Shown here: positions 49,395-58,492 of the stretch, one piece after another
How the letters are laid out: each line of letters begins with the position of its first letter
Numbering within the stretch: position 1 is the stretch's first letter
Source: JAXHMM01 sp964528445
GTDB lineage: Bacteria; Bacteroidota; Rhodothermia; Balneolales; Balneolaceae
DNA: 64,000 bases
Direction: 5' to 3'
NCBI GenBank assembly: GCA_964528445.1
Contig: CAZGSL010000006.1
Coordinates: forward strand, 19,560-83,559
Made by a program: the position numbers and the translations under genes
The notes under the pieces: model-generated
What the model was told of the DNA's origin: nothing
The model's database searches: none
Seen by the model: only the letters and a program-made list of their open reading frames with translations

Positions 49395-50063
49395 GTGAAC
49401 CTTATGGAGTTGAGAGCGAACTATCGCAATTTCATTCGATTCGGACTGATCTCAATCGGACTGGCGGGCATTCTTTTTGCGCTGGGTGATGCGTTTATTC
49501 CCCAAGGTGTCATGTTCGAGGCCGGCAACCGTCCGGAGGAATTCGCTCGTCTTGTTACGGGGGGAAACTTTTCATTCTGGGCGCTCCGAGGGATTATCGG
49601 GGTGATTCTGGAAACGGTCGGCACCGTGGCCCTTTTCCTGGGGCTGGCGGGCAGCGAGCGTGAGAAATGGGCGTTCTGGGGAATGATCCTCTGTGTGGTA
49701 TCCGATCTCTTCGGAATGGCCGTCTTCGTAATTGCCTCTTCGATCTGGCCTGTAATTGGGGAACTGATTCTGCAGGGCAACCAAACGGTTGCTGCGGCCG
49801 GCTCCGCCGACCTGTTTCTGCCATGGTTTGCCGGGAGCTATGTCGCCACGGCAGTGGGACTAGCCCTGTTTGCAGGGGCCATCTGGCGCTCCGACCATTT
49901 CCCCCGCTGGTCGGGCGTGCTGGTGCTGGTAGGCTGGCTGCTGTTGGCCCTGCAAACCTACTGGGTGCAAATCGGCACGAACCTGCTTTGGGGCGGAGCC
50001 TTTTTCTGGATGGCCGTCTACAGTTGGAATCGACTTCCCGGCGGAAGGGCGACAAGCGCCTGA
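49395..50063 (+). CDS. Six-helix membrane protein of unknown function (DUF4386-like topology)
   Basis: 222 residues from GTG 49395 (ATG 49404 is an alternative), preceded by the purine-rich AAAGGGG. Six hydrophobic segments lie at about 15-35, 60-85, 92-112, 135-160, 172-190 and 195-212. The overall pattern is like DUF4386 membrane proteins, but no diagnostic motif is certain. It begins 8 bp after the second methyltransferase gene and is in the same operon. Confidence 0.65.
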   Translation: MNLMELRANYRNFIRFGLISIGLAGILFALGDAFIPQGVMFEAGNRPEEFARLVTGGNFSFWALRGIIGVILETVGTVALFLGLAGSEREKWAFWGMILCVVSDLFGMAVFVIASSIWPVIGELILQGNQTVAAAGSADLFLPWFAGSYVATAVGLALFAGAIWRSDHFPRWSGVLVLVGWLLLALQTYWVQIGTNLLWGGAFFWMAVYSWNRLPGGRATSA

Positions 50064-50116
50064 GATGTACCTTCTGCCATGGGTTCACAAAAGTTGAACA
50101 AATCTATTGATACGGT

Positions 50117-50575
50117 ATGCCAAAAGTCGAAATAGAACAGCCAATCAGGGCTCCCCGCGAAAAGGTGTGGGAGGTGATCAGCAATATTGAGAAAGCCCCC
50201 GAGTGGGTGGCGGTCATGAAATCGCTGGTGGAAACCACAAAAAATCCGCTGGAAGAGGGGGCTGTGTATCGCGAGCGATCCAAGATCGGTCCGAAGGAAT
50301 CCGAAACCGAATGGCGGGTCACGCGATTTGATCCCCCGGAGATACAGGTGCACGAATGCGACGAACCTGATTTCCAGGCAACGCTTACCATGCGGGTGAG
50401 GGAAGACGCTGAGGGATCCAGCACCCTGTTCCATACGACCGAGTACCGTCTGATGCCTAAATTCCGCCCCCTGGGCTGGCTGGTGGAAAACCTTTTTATC
50501 AAGCGGAAGATGTACCGAAAACTGAACGAATCGGTCGACACCTGCAAACGCCTGATCGAAGAAAAGGCTGGGTAA
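50117..50575 (+). CDS. SRPBCC-fold (START-like) protein
   Basis: 152 residues with the START-like pattern: VEIEQPIRAPREKVWEVISN at the start, TEWRVTRFDPP in the middle, and a long C-terminal helix (ENLFIKRKMYRKLNESVDTC). The fold makes a hydrophobic pocket used for lipids, polyketides or aromatic substrates. In polyketide and quinone pathways such proteins act as cyclases or carriers. Here it sits between a membrane protein and an AraC regulator. Confidence 0.82.
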   Translation: MPKVEIEQPIRAPREKVWEVISNIEKAPEWVAVMKSLVETTKNPLEEGAVYRERSKIGPKESETEWRVTRFDPPEIQVHECDEPDFQATLTMRVREDAEGSSTLFHTTEYRLMPKFRPLGWLVENLFIKRKMYRKLNESVDTCKRLIEEKAG

Positions 50576-50585
50576 AGGTAAACCC

Positions 50586-51395
50586 ATGATATCGCAAATC
50601 GTTGTCAATAACATAACATTCACGCGATACAGGGATCCGGGGATCACCGAGGTGGTGAGAGATCTCGTAGAGATAAAGGGACGATCGACCGTGGTGCGCA
50701 GGCGGCTATGTCCCCGCAATACCCCGGAGATTCTCATCAATCTGGGCGATCCTGTATACGCCGAAGGAGTGGAAGGGAAGTTCACCCGCTGCGTGATGCA
50801 GGGAAGCAAGGCCGAACCGGTGGATGTCGTACACTCTCCCCGCCGCCACTTTCTCTCCATCAGGTTTCGTCCCAACGGTTTCTACAAGCTCTGGGGCATC
50901 CCGCAGCGTAAATTTACCAACAGCTATTACCAGGGAGGAGAACTGCTGAAAGGGCTGGAGGAGTTGCGAAGCCGTTTGCTGGAATGCGGGAGCCGAGAGG
51001 GCCGTTTCGCTCTCATTAGGGAATGGGTACGCGGGGAGATGGCCTCAGCCGACCTGGAGCCAGCCCCGCTGCTCTCCGACGTGCTCATTTCCGAATTGCG
51101 CCGGCAGCCCGCGCTCAGCGTTCGGGAGCTCACGCGGCGGACGGGCTACACGCGCAAGCACCTGGGAGCCCGATTCAAGGAGGAGGCCGGGATGACCGTA
51201 AAGCGCTACCAGGGCATACAGCGCTTCTACCGAATGATGAGGGATCTGGAGAGCGAAGAACGCCCTCCATGGGCCCGGTTGGCCTGCCGGCACGGCTACT
51301 ACGACCAGAGCCACTTTATCCGTGAATTCAAGCGATACACGGGACTGACGCCCACCGAGTACCGGCGCCACGGTCTCGCCGGCCTGGGCCGGTAA
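50586..51395 (+). CDS. AraC-family transcriptional regulator
   Basis: 269 residues. The N-terminal domain (about 30-130, with RRRLCPRNTPEILINLGDPV and VVHSPRRHFLSIRFRPNGFY) matches the DUF6597-type sensor domain; the C-terminal AraC DNA-binding domain has two helix-turn-helix units at about 178-200 and 230-262 (GYYDQSHFIREFKRYTGLTP). It is inside the operon 10 bp after the SRPBCC gene, so it may autoregulate the operon in response to a small molecule. Confidence 0.93.
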   Translation: MISQIVVNNITFTRYRDPGITEVVRDLVEIKGRSTVVRRRLCPRNTPEILINLGDPVYAEGVEGKFTRCVMQGSKAEPVDVVHSPRRHFLSIRFRPNGFYKLWGIPQRKFTNSYYQGGELLKGLEELRSRLLECGSREGRFALIREWVRGEMASADLEPAPLLSDVLISELRRQPALSVRELTRRTGYTRKHLGARFKEEAGMTVKRYQGIQRFYRMMRDLESEERPPWARLACRHGYYDQSHFIREFKRYTGLTPTEYRRHGLAGLGR

Positions 51396-51470
51396 CATTT
51401 TTACAATACTTTCCGCTCTGCGAGGCTTTGATTATGGGCAAAACCGCAATGCAACCCATACGTCAAGCCC

Positions 51471-52130
51471 ATGCTTATTGCCCTTTCAATCGTCGCCGGC
51501 TATATCGTGATCGGATACCTGTTTCACCTGGTGATCTTCCCGGAAGAGGTGCCGGATCCCCACGGCTATTTCAAACCGGGCGATACCATCGGATCCCGGG
51601 AGGGAGGCACGGAGTTTACGGTCCTCGGCCGGGAAGGCGACAAGTTGCGCATGAAGCTGGAATTCGCCCCGGGGGCCGATGGCCCACCGCCCCACATTCA
51701 CACCGGATTCGACGAGCTCTACGCGGTGGAAGAGGGAAAGATTGACCTGCAGGTTGACGGGGAGATCCACACCCTGGGGCCGGGTGAGGAGCTTAACATC
51801 CCCAAAGGGATTCCCCACAAGCCCTCCAATCCCTACGAGGAGCGTGCGGTGATTCGCGATGCCACCATACCCGAGCAGTTCATGGTCTACCTGGATCAGG
51901 CCTACAAGTTTATGGATGAGGACGAAAAAAACACGAAAACCCACCGGATGATCCTTCAGATGTCGCTCCTGAACAAATACTTCGATTCCTTTCTCGCCGA
52001 GGGCCCGCCGGTCTTCGTGCAGAAAATCATCAATTTCTTCCTGCGTCCCCTGGCCCGCCTGCTGGGCTATCGTACCTTCTATCCCAAGTACCGGGTACGC
52101 CGCCAGGCATCGCCTTCCGCAGCTCGTTAA
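51471..52130 (+). CDS. Membrane-anchored cupin-domain protein
   Basis: 219 residues. A single N-terminal membrane helix (LIALSIVAGYIVIGYLFHLV) anchors a conserved cupin barrel with metal-ligand candidates His75, His77, Glu82 and His116 (PHIHTGFDELYAVEEG; IPKGIPHKPSN). The C-terminal 80 residues are helical and basic at the end. Cupins of this type include dioxygenases and sugar-binding proteins; the reaction is unknown. It is the last gene of the operon, 75 bp after the AraC gene. Confidence 0.8.
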   Translation: MLIALSIVAGYIVIGYLFHLVIFPEEVPDPHGYFKPGDTIGSREGGTEFTVLGREGDKLRMKLEFAPGADGPPPHIHTGFDELYAVEEGKIDLQVDGEIHTLGPGEELNIPKGIPHKPSNPYEERAVIRDATIPEQFMVYLDQAYKFMDEDEKNTKTHRMILQMSLLNKYFDSFLAEGPPVFVQKIINFFLRPLARLLGYRTFYPKYRVRRQASPSAAR

Positions 52131-52136
52131 GAACGG

Positions 52137-52463
52137 ATGCATCGACAGCGTCACCACGTCCACCATCAGATCGCCAGCCACAATCTCGGCGATGGGGCCA
52201 TTACCGAATGGGAGATGCCGGACGGTCCCGATTCTCGCCCTTACGCGGTCCTGGCCGATGACCAGGAACGGCTCTGGATCTCCGCCAGCGGCCTGGATCC
52301 GAATAAGCCCTATGCTTTCGATACCCAGACCGAAACGTTTGTGACCTCGGTGGAAATTGAGTCCGCACGCGGAGCGATCAGGAATATGGATTTTGACGCC
52401 GAGAACCGTGCGATCTGGTTCGGAACGGATACCGGGCATATCGGCAGGGTAATCATAAATTGA
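52137..52463 (+). pseudogene. 5'-truncated virginiamycin-B-lyase (Vgb)-like beta-propeller remnant
   Basis: 108 codons in the same frame as the cupin gene, 6 bp after its stop. From about residue 17 it reads GDGAITEWEMPDGPDSRPYA, then DDQERLWISASGLDPNKPYAFD and NRAIWFGTDTGHIGRVIIN, which are typical repeats of the seven-bladed Vgb/streptogramin lyase family, ending at its usual C-terminus. A full protein has about 300 residues, so over half is missing at the 5' end. The first 16 residues (MHRQRHHVHHQIASHN) are not family-like. Most likely a decayed gene. Confidence 0.65.
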
Positions 52464-52466
52464 TTT

Positions 52467-52573
52467 CGGAGGAGGGGGAGTCCCTTTCCTAACCTAAATT
52501 TTTCATACCGTTTCGGGAGGGATGAGATCTGTGAAATGAAAAATTTCCAGTTGAGAAAGGGACTCCCCCTCCG
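52467..52573. repeat. 107-bp long inverted-repeat (palindromic) element
   Basis: Arms 52471-52506 and 52536-52572 are complementary over about 36 bases; the outer 18 (GGAGGGGGAGTCCCTTTC / GAAAGGGACTCCCCCTCC) are perfect, the inner AATTTTTCAT/ATGAAAAATT is also perfect, and only a few bases between them differ. The 29-bp centre is ACCGTTTCGG...CTGTGAA. It fills the gap between the Vgb remnant and the trkH stop. It looks like a MITE or REP-type element; it could also end transcription from both sides. Confidence 0.85.
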
Positions 52574-52576
52574 ACC

Positions 52577-54088
52577 CTACTGTTTCCAGAACGCCGGCGT
52601 GAAGATCAGCAGCACGGTGAATATTTCCAGCCTCCCGATCATCATCATCAGGATCAGCACCCACTTTCCGATGATGGGAATCCGCGCGTAGTTGTCGGTC
52701 GGACCGAACTCTCCCCAGGCCGGACCGATGTTTCCCAGGCAGGCGATGCTCGCCCCGATGGAGGAGACAATATCGTAGCCCATGGAAGAGATAATCAGAG
52801 CGCCGATGCCGAACACTACGAGGTAGAGCACGAAAAAGCTGAGGACGGTCCGCTGGATATGGTGATCTATCGTCTTGTCACCTATCCGTATGGGCAGCAC
52901 CGCTTTGGGGTGGACGATCTGCTTGATCTCCCGGAAGGAGTTGCGGATGATGATCATCCACCGGATCATTTTGGGGCCTCCTCCCGTGCTTCCCGCACAT
53001 CCTCCGGCAAAGAACAGGAGAAAGAGGAAGAAAGCGCCGAAGGAGTGCCACAGTTCGTAGTTGTCCGTGCCGAAGCCGGTGGTGGTAATGATGGCCACCG
53101 CCTGGAAGGAACCATACCGGAGGGCACTGCCCAGGGAATACTCGTTGAGCAGCCAGAGAGAGCCGGTGAGCACGATGATGCTGACTCCGACGATCAGGCT
53201 GTAAAACCGGGTCTCCCTGTTTTTAAAGAAAGATTTCGTGTCTCCCCTCAGCAACCGGAAATGCATGGCAAAACTGATTCCCGCCAGGAACATGAAGAGG
53301 GTAATAACCGAATCCACGTAGACCGAGTCGAAGGCCTCGATGCTGGCATTCTGGGTGGAAAATCCCCCGGTGGCCAGGGTGGCAAAGGCGTGGTTTATGG
53401 CCTCGAACCAGTCCATCGAAGGATGTGCCCAAAGCAGCAGGAACTCCGCACCGGTGAAGGCTACGTAGACCGTCCATAGCAGCTTGGCCGTCTCCTGAAC
53501 CCGCGGGGTAAGCTTGTCGGTGGTGGGGCCGGGCGACTCAGCCTGAAAGAGCTGCATGCCCCCGATCCCCAGTAGGGGAAGAATGGCGATGGTCAGCACG
53601 ATAATACCCATCCCTCCCAGCCAGTGGGCCAGAGATCGCCAGAAGAGAATGCTCATCGGGAGGGCTTCAATCTCCGGATTTTGAAAGCCGGAAGCGGTGG
53701 TCCCGTTGAAAATAGTCGCCCCCGTGGTTGAGAGACCGCTCATGGTTTCGAATACCGCATCGGTATAGCTGGGAAGAACCCCGGATATGACGAAGGGCAG
53801 GGCCCCCGCCAGCGAGAGAAAAAGCCAGGTCCCGCTGACGACCAGGAAACCCTCGCGGATGCGGATTTCCTGGTCAGATTTGAAAAAATAGTAGAGGAGT
53901 CCCCCGACCGCGAATGCTATACCTGCCGAATAGAGGAAGGCCCGCCAGCTCTCCTCCCCGTACACCAGCGCGATGCCCGCCGGGGCCAGCAGTGCGAATC
54001 CCAGGAAAAAAATGAAAGAACCGAGGATCCCCAGTACGGTGAGAAAATCGATATTGGGTCTTCGGAGAGACTCGGCAGATGGGAGCAT
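52577..54088 (-). CDS. trkH: Trk/Ktr-type potassium uptake protein TrkH
   Basis: 503-residue K+ translocating membrane subunit. Four pore-loop (selectivity filter) regions are recognisable, for example STTGATIFNG, ATLATGGFST, ITTTGFGTDN and SIACLGNIGPAWG. About ten membrane segments. It is translated from an ATG overlapping the trkA stop (TGATG), so both subunits are coupled. In a halophile K+ uptake is central to osmotic balance. Confidence 0.95.
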   Translation of the reverse strand: MLPSAESLRRPNIDFLTVLGILGSFIFFLGFALLAPAGIALVYGEESWRAFLYSAGIAFAVGGLLYYFFKSDQEIRIREGFLVVSGTWLFLSLAGALPFVISGVLPSYTDAVFETMSGLSTTGATIFNGTTASGFQNPEIEALPMSILFWRSLAHWLGGMGIIVLTIAILPLLGIGGMQLFQAESPGPTTDKLTPRVQETAKLLWTVYVAFTGAEFLLLWAHPSMDWFEAINHAFATLATGGFSTQNASIEAFDSVYVDSVITLFMFLAGISFAMHFRLLRGDTKSFFKNRETRFYSLIVGVSIIVLTGSLWLLNEYSLGSALRYGSFQAVAIITTTGFGTDNYELWHSFGAFFLFLLFFAGGCAGSTGGGPKMIRWMIIIRNSFREIKQIVHPKAVLPIRIGDKTIDHHIQRTVLSFFVLYLVVFGIGALIISSMGYDIVSSIGASIACLGNIGPAWGEFGPTDNYARIPIIGKWVLILMMMIGRLEIFTVLLIFTPAFWKQ

Positions 54089-55437
54089 CAGCTGAAGAGT
54101 GAAGTTACCTTGTCAACGGCCTCCGGCATGCAGAAGATAATCACCCGGTCGTTTGCTTTGATCTGAGACTGTCCCGTGGCGACCTCCACCGAGCCGTTGT
54201 GGAGGATGCCTCCCACCACGCATCCCTCCGGAAAGGAGATCTTGTGTATGGGAGCCTTGACCACTTTGGATTTCGGAGCGGCCTGGAGCTCAATGACCTC
54301 CGCCTTGATGCCCTGGAGGGCGGTTACCGAGATGACCCGTCCCCCGCGCACGTGCCGGTGAATTTCGTTGGAGGCGGCGGATTTCTTGTTGACCGCCGCA
54401 TCCAGTCCGATGGTCTGGCTGAGCGGTATGTAGTCGGACTTGGAGACCAGGGCGACGGTTTTTCTGACCTCCAGGTGCTTGGCCATCAGGCAGGAGATGA
54501 TATTGGACTCCTCGTCGTCAGTGACAGAGATAAAGGCGTCGGTGTCGGTGATCCCCTCGGTGGTCAACAGGTCGGGATCGGTGGGATTTCCGTTGAGCAC
54601 CAGTACGTCCTTCAGTTCCTCCGCCAGCTCCATGGCGGTGTCGTAATCCGGTTCAATGAGCTTGATGCTCCAGCTTTTCTCCTCCTGGCAGAGAATGCGG
54701 GCGATCATCGCGCCGATCGGGGTACCGCCTGAAATCATAATGTTATCGATCTCCACCTCGGGCTTGCCGGTGGTTTCAATGACCGAGGGTATGTGGTCCG
54801 TTTCGGCCAGGACGAATATCTGGTCCATGGACTGCAACCTTACCGACCCGCGGGGAATGATCGTCAGTCCCCTTCGGGAGATGGCAACCACGCGGAAGGT
54901 GATCTCCGAAAACTCCTCGGCGTATTCGACGAGCGTTTTACCCACCAGCGGTGATTTTTTCCCCAGGCGGAGCCCGATGAGCTGCATTTTCCCGTCGGCC
55001 AGGTTGACCAGATCGCTGGCGGAGGCCTGCTTGACGAGCCGGACGATTTCGTAGGCCGCACTCTGTTCGGGATGGATCATCACGTCGATGCCGAGGTCGG
55101 TGGGCTTAAGGGGGGCGTTGGGGCGTGAGAGTTCGTCGCTTCGCACACGAGCAATCACCATCTCGGCGCCCAGCCGTTTGCTCATCATGGAGGCGATCAT
55201 ATTGACTTCGTCGATGCTGGTCACCGCAATGAGTATATCGGCATCCTTGACACCGGATTCCACCAGGTCTTTTGCAGAGGTAGCGTTCCCTTCGTGGCAA
55301 AGCACGTCCAGGTTCTCCCTGACCTTGTCGAGGCAATCCTTGTCGCGATCCAGCACCACGACGTCGTGCTTCTCTTTTGAGAGCACGCTGGCCAGGTCGT
55401 AGCCGATTTCGCCGGCGCCGATGATGATGATTTTCAA
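54088..55437 (-). CDS. trkA: Trk potassium uptake regulatory subunit TrkA
   Basis: 449-residue peripheral subunit that gates TrkH. Two RCK-N Rossmann domains are visible (MKIIIIGAGEIGYDLASVLS with VVLDRDKDC at the start; IMISGGTPIGAMIARILCQE in the second half), each followed by an RCK-C domain. The Glu/Asp after the second glycine motif suggest NAD(H)/ATP binding as in E. coli TrkA. First gene of the trkA-trkH pair. Confidence 0.95.
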   Translation of the reverse strand: MKIIIIGAGEIGYDLASVLSKEKHDVVVLDRDKDCLDKVRENLDVLCHEGNATSAKDLVESGVKDADILIAVTSIDEVNMIASMMSKRLGAEMVIARVRSDELSRPNAPLKPTDLGIDVMIHPEQSAAYEIVRLVKQASASDLVNLADGKMQLIGLRLGKKSPLVGKTLVEYAEEFSEITFRVVAISRRGLTIIPRGSVRLQSMDQIFVLAETDHIPSVIETTGKPEVEIDNIMISGGTPIGAMIARILCQEEKSWSIKLIEPDYDTAMELAEELKDVLVLNGNPTDPDLLTTEGITDTDAFISVTDDEESNIISCLMAKHLEVRKTVALVSKSDYIPLSQTIGLDAAVNKKSAASNEIHRHVRGGRVISVTALQGIKAEVIELQAAPKSKVVKAPIHKISFPEGCVVGGILHNGSVEVATGQSQIKANDRVIIFCMPEAVDKVTSLFS

Positions 55438-55657
55438 ACCGATCGCTTTCGTTTAGTCAAAAAGTATGGCACAAGGTCACAAAGCGGGTACAAAATCGCA
55501 ACATTTCACCTCAGTTGCTCCAACTTTTTTAAAACAGGCACGAAGCCCGTAAATTGCGTGTCATACCGGTCGGCGTCTTGTTTTTTGCGGCTGAATATGC
55601 GATTCTTAGACGCAGTTCCCGTCACCGGAAATTTTCTACCAAGCGTACGGATCCGTA

Positions 55658-57040
55658 ATGATCGTTCATCTGCTCAAACCCGAATTTGACGAGCTCATAG
55701 AAGCCAAGGACTGGGTGGCGTTGAAAGACATTCTCAACGACGTACCTGCCGTGGATGTGGCGGAGCTTCTGGAAGAGCTCGACAACGAGGTGGCGGTGGT
55801 CATTTTCCGCCTACTCCGCAAGCAGAAGGCGGCCGACGTTTTTTCCTACCTGAGTACCACCAAGGGCGCTGAACTGCTGGATATCTTCACGGCCCAGCAG
55901 CTGAGCGACGTGATGTCGAACCTGGAACCCGACGAGCGGGTGGCCCTCATGGAGGAGCTTCCCGGCCACCTCACCCAGCGGGTGATGACGTCGATGAAGG
56001 CGGACGACCGCAAGCAGGTGCAAAAACTGCTCGGCTATCCCGAGGAGAGCGTGGGCCGCCTGATGACGCCGCGCTACGTGAAGGTGCGGAAAGGGTGGAC
56101 GGTCCGCCGCAGCATGGATCATATCCGGGAATACGGGAAGAGCGCGGAGACCGTCAACGTGATCTACGTGGTGGATGATAATGAGAAGCTGATCGACGAC
56201 CTGCGGCTCAACCAGCTTATCCTGGCCGATCCGGAGGCCACTATCGAATCGCTGATGGACGAGAGCTTCGAGGCCCTGAGTGCTTTTGAAGACCAGGAGG
56301 ACGCGGTGAAGATGCTCAGCAAATACGACCGGGTCGCCATGCCGGTCGTAGACTCCGACGGTATTCTTGTTGGCATCGTGACGGTGGACGACGTGATTGA
56401 TGTGGCCGAAGAGGAGACCACGGAGGACATGCAGCTGATGGCCGGTATGGATGCGCTGGACGACTACTACTCACAGACTACCATCTTTGAAATGGTCCGC
56501 AAGCGCATCGGCTGGCTGGTGATTCTCTTTCTGGGGCAGCTGATCACCACCAGCGTCCTCGGTGAATACGAGGGCGTAATCGCCAACGCCGTATTTCTTA
56601 CCCTGTTTATTCCCATGATCATCTCCAGCGGGGGAAACTCGGGCTCCCAGGCGGCAACGCTCGTCATCCGCGCCCTGGCCACCGACGACATACGCCGGGA
56701 GGAGTGGCTCAAGGTCATGGGAAGAGAGCTGGTATCGGGACTTATGCTCGGCGGACTGATGGCCCTTATCGGTTTTACCATTATCCTGGGATGGGCCTGG
56801 CTGTTCCAGGGGGGCATAACGGGCGACCTGTTCGCGAGCGCCCTCATCGTAGCCGTCAGCCTTATAGGCGTGGTGCTCTGGGGGAACCTCAGCGGTTCCA
56901 TGCTGCCATTTCTGCTCACGCGGTTCGGCATGGATCCCGCGGTGAGTTCGGCTCCTTTTGTCTCCACGCTGAGCGACGTGATGGGAATTATTATTTACTT
57001 TTCCGTCGCAATAGTGTTACTTCAATGGGTGGGGATGTGA
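55658..57040 (+). CDS. mgtE: Magnesium transporter MgtE
   Basis: 460-residue Mg2+ channel. N-terminal MgtE-N superhelix (about 1-130: VAELLEELDNEVAVVIFRLL, EELPGHLTQRVM), a pair of CBS domains (about 135-255) that sense Mg2+ and a five-helix membrane domain starting at about 283, with the signature SSGGNSGSQAATLVIRAL. Divergent from trkA with a 220-bp gap that shows no gene. Confidence 0.96.
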   Translation: MIVHLLKPEFDELIEAKDWVALKDILNDVPAVDVAELLEELDNEVAVVIFRLLRKQKAADVFSYLSTTKGAELLDIFTAQQLSDVMSNLEPDERVALMEELPGHLTQRVMTSMKADDRKQVQKLLGYPEESVGRLMTPRYVKVRKGWTVRRSMDHIREYGKSAETVNVIYVVDDNEKLIDDLRLNQLILADPEATIESLMDESFEALSAFEDQEDAVKMLSKYDRVAMPVVDSDGILVGIVTVDDVIDVAEEETTEDMQLMAGMDALDDYYSQTTIFEMVRKRIGWLVILFLGQLITTSVLGEYEGVIANAVFLTLFIPMIISSGGNSGSQAATLVIRALATDDIRREEWLKVMGRELVSGLMLGGLMALIGFTIILGWAWLFQGGITGDLFASALIVAVSLIGVVLWGNLSGSMLPFLLTRFGMDPAVSSAPFVSTLSDVMGIIIYFSVAIVLLQWVGM

Positions 57041-57088
57041 CGGATTTTTATGCAGAATAAATCATAACAAGCCGACAACAAGCAGTTC

Positions 57089-57937
57089 ATGAAGCAGTAT
57101 TTAGACCTGGTCCGAAACGTACTCGACAACGGGGTGAGAAAGTCCAACAGAACGGGCATTGATACCCTTTCCAGCTTTTCGGAATTCTACAAAGTGGATC
57201 TCTCCGAGGGTTTTCCGCTGCTGACTACCAAAAAAGTCTACTTCCGGTCGGTCATCCTTGAGCTGCTCTGGTACCTGCGGGGCGAAGATCACATCCGCTG
57301 GCTGCGGGACGAGAACGATTGCCATATCTGGGACGAATGGGCCGATGAGGAGGGCTACGTGGGACCGATTTACCCGGTGCTTTGGCGCCGTTTCCCCTAT
57401 ACGGAGACCGAAGAGATCAACTTTGAGGGTGACGCCTCCCATCTTACCAAGACGGTGACCTCCGAAAGAGAGTTTGACCAGATCGAGCGTGCGGTCCGGA
57501 TGCTCAAAGAGAATCCCAACAGCCGGCGCATTGTGGTTACCGCCTGGCATCCCGGGCTCCTGGACCGCATGGCCCTCCCGCCCTGTCACGTCATGTTTGT
57601 TTTTAACGTAACCGACGGCAGGCTCAATTGTCATCTCACCCAGCGATCGGGTGACATCGCGCTCGGTATTCCCTTTAACCTGGCCTGCTACTCCGCCCTC
57701 ACCATGGCGATGGCCAATGAGACCGGACTGGGTTACGGCACCTTCGCTCATACCATCGTGGATGCTCATATCTACGAGAACCATATCGACGGACTGCGCG
57801 AGCAGCTGAAGCGGGAGCCCAGAGAACTGCCGGAGCTGCACATCGCCGACAAGCCCCTGGACGAACTGAGTCTGGAGGACTTTGAGCTGGAAAATTACGA
57901 TCCCCATCCCGCAATCAAATTTGAAGTTGCCGTATGA
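57089..57937 (+). CDS. thyA: Thymidylate synthase
   Basis: 282-residue ThyA, methylating dUMP with methylene-tetrahydrofolate. Catalytic Cys166 is in MALPPCHVMFVFNV; RTGIDTLSSF, TTKKVYFRSVILELLWYLRG, LTQRSGDIALGIPFNLA and the C-terminal IKFEVAV are all conserved. The usual VYGKQWR segment reads IYPVLWRRFP here, a small variation. Its stop overlaps folA by 4 bases (ATGA). Confidence 0.96.
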   Translation: MKQYLDLVRNVLDNGVRKSNRTGIDTLSSFSEFYKVDLSEGFPLLTTKKVYFRSVILELLWYLRGEDHIRWLRDENDCHIWDEWADEEGYVGPIYPVLWRRFPYTETEEINFEGDASHLTKTVTSEREFDQIERAVRMLKENPNSRRIVVTAWHPGLLDRMALPPCHVMFVFNVTDGRLNCHLTQRSGDIALGIPFNLACYSALTMAMANETGLGYGTFAHTIVDAHIYENHIDGLREQLKREPRELPELHIADKPLDELSLEDFELENYDPHPAIKFEVAV

Positions 57938-58419
57938 CGCTGGCCATCATCGTTGCCCACGATCCCAATCTCGTAATCGGGAAAGACGGGAAGCTGCCCT
58001 GGCACTATCCGGACGACCTGATCCATTTCAAGGAGACCACCATGGGCCATCCGCTGATCATGGGCCGGGGAGTTTTCGAGGAGTTGAACGAACAGCCGCT
58101 GGCGGGCAGGGAAAACGTGGTCCTCAGCCGGACCAAATCCTACGAAGAGCAGGAGGAAATAACCTCATTCTCCTCGGTCAGCGAAGCCATCAGCCACCTG
58201 GCCGGACACGACCTGGTCTTTGTCATCGGCGGCGGCGAGGTTTACCGGCAGTTCCTGGACTATGCCGACCGGCTCTATGTAACCGAGATTCACGAGGAGT
58301 TCGAAGGGGATACCTATTTCCCGGAGTACCGGGACGATATCGGGGAGATATGGCGGGAGGTGATGCGCGACGACCGCGAGGATTTCTCCTTCGTGATCTA
58401 CGACCGTATTTCGGATTGA
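57934..58419 (+). CDS. folA: Dihydrofolate reductase
   Basis: 161-residue DHFR regenerating tetrahydrofolate used by ThyA. Motifs IVAHDPNLVIGKDGKLPWHY, MGHPLIMGRGVFEEL, and VIGGGEVYRQFLDYADRLYV are typical. The active-site acid is at the expected position (PDDLIHFKETT). Translationally coupled to thyA. The 73 bp after it hold no clear terminator. Confidence 0.96.
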   Translation: MTLAIIVAHDPNLVIGKDGKLPWHYPDDLIHFKETTMGHPLIMGRGVFEELNEQPLAGRENVVLSRTKSYEEQEEITSFSSVSEAISHLAGHDLVFVIGGGEVYRQFLDYADRLYVTEIHEEFEGDTYFPEYRDDIGEIWREVMRDDREDFSFVIYDRISD

Positions 58420-58492
58420 ACGGTTCGCCTGCCGGATGGAGGGCACCTGTGTTCCCGCTTCATCATAATGAGCTGGGCAAAACCCCCCGGAC

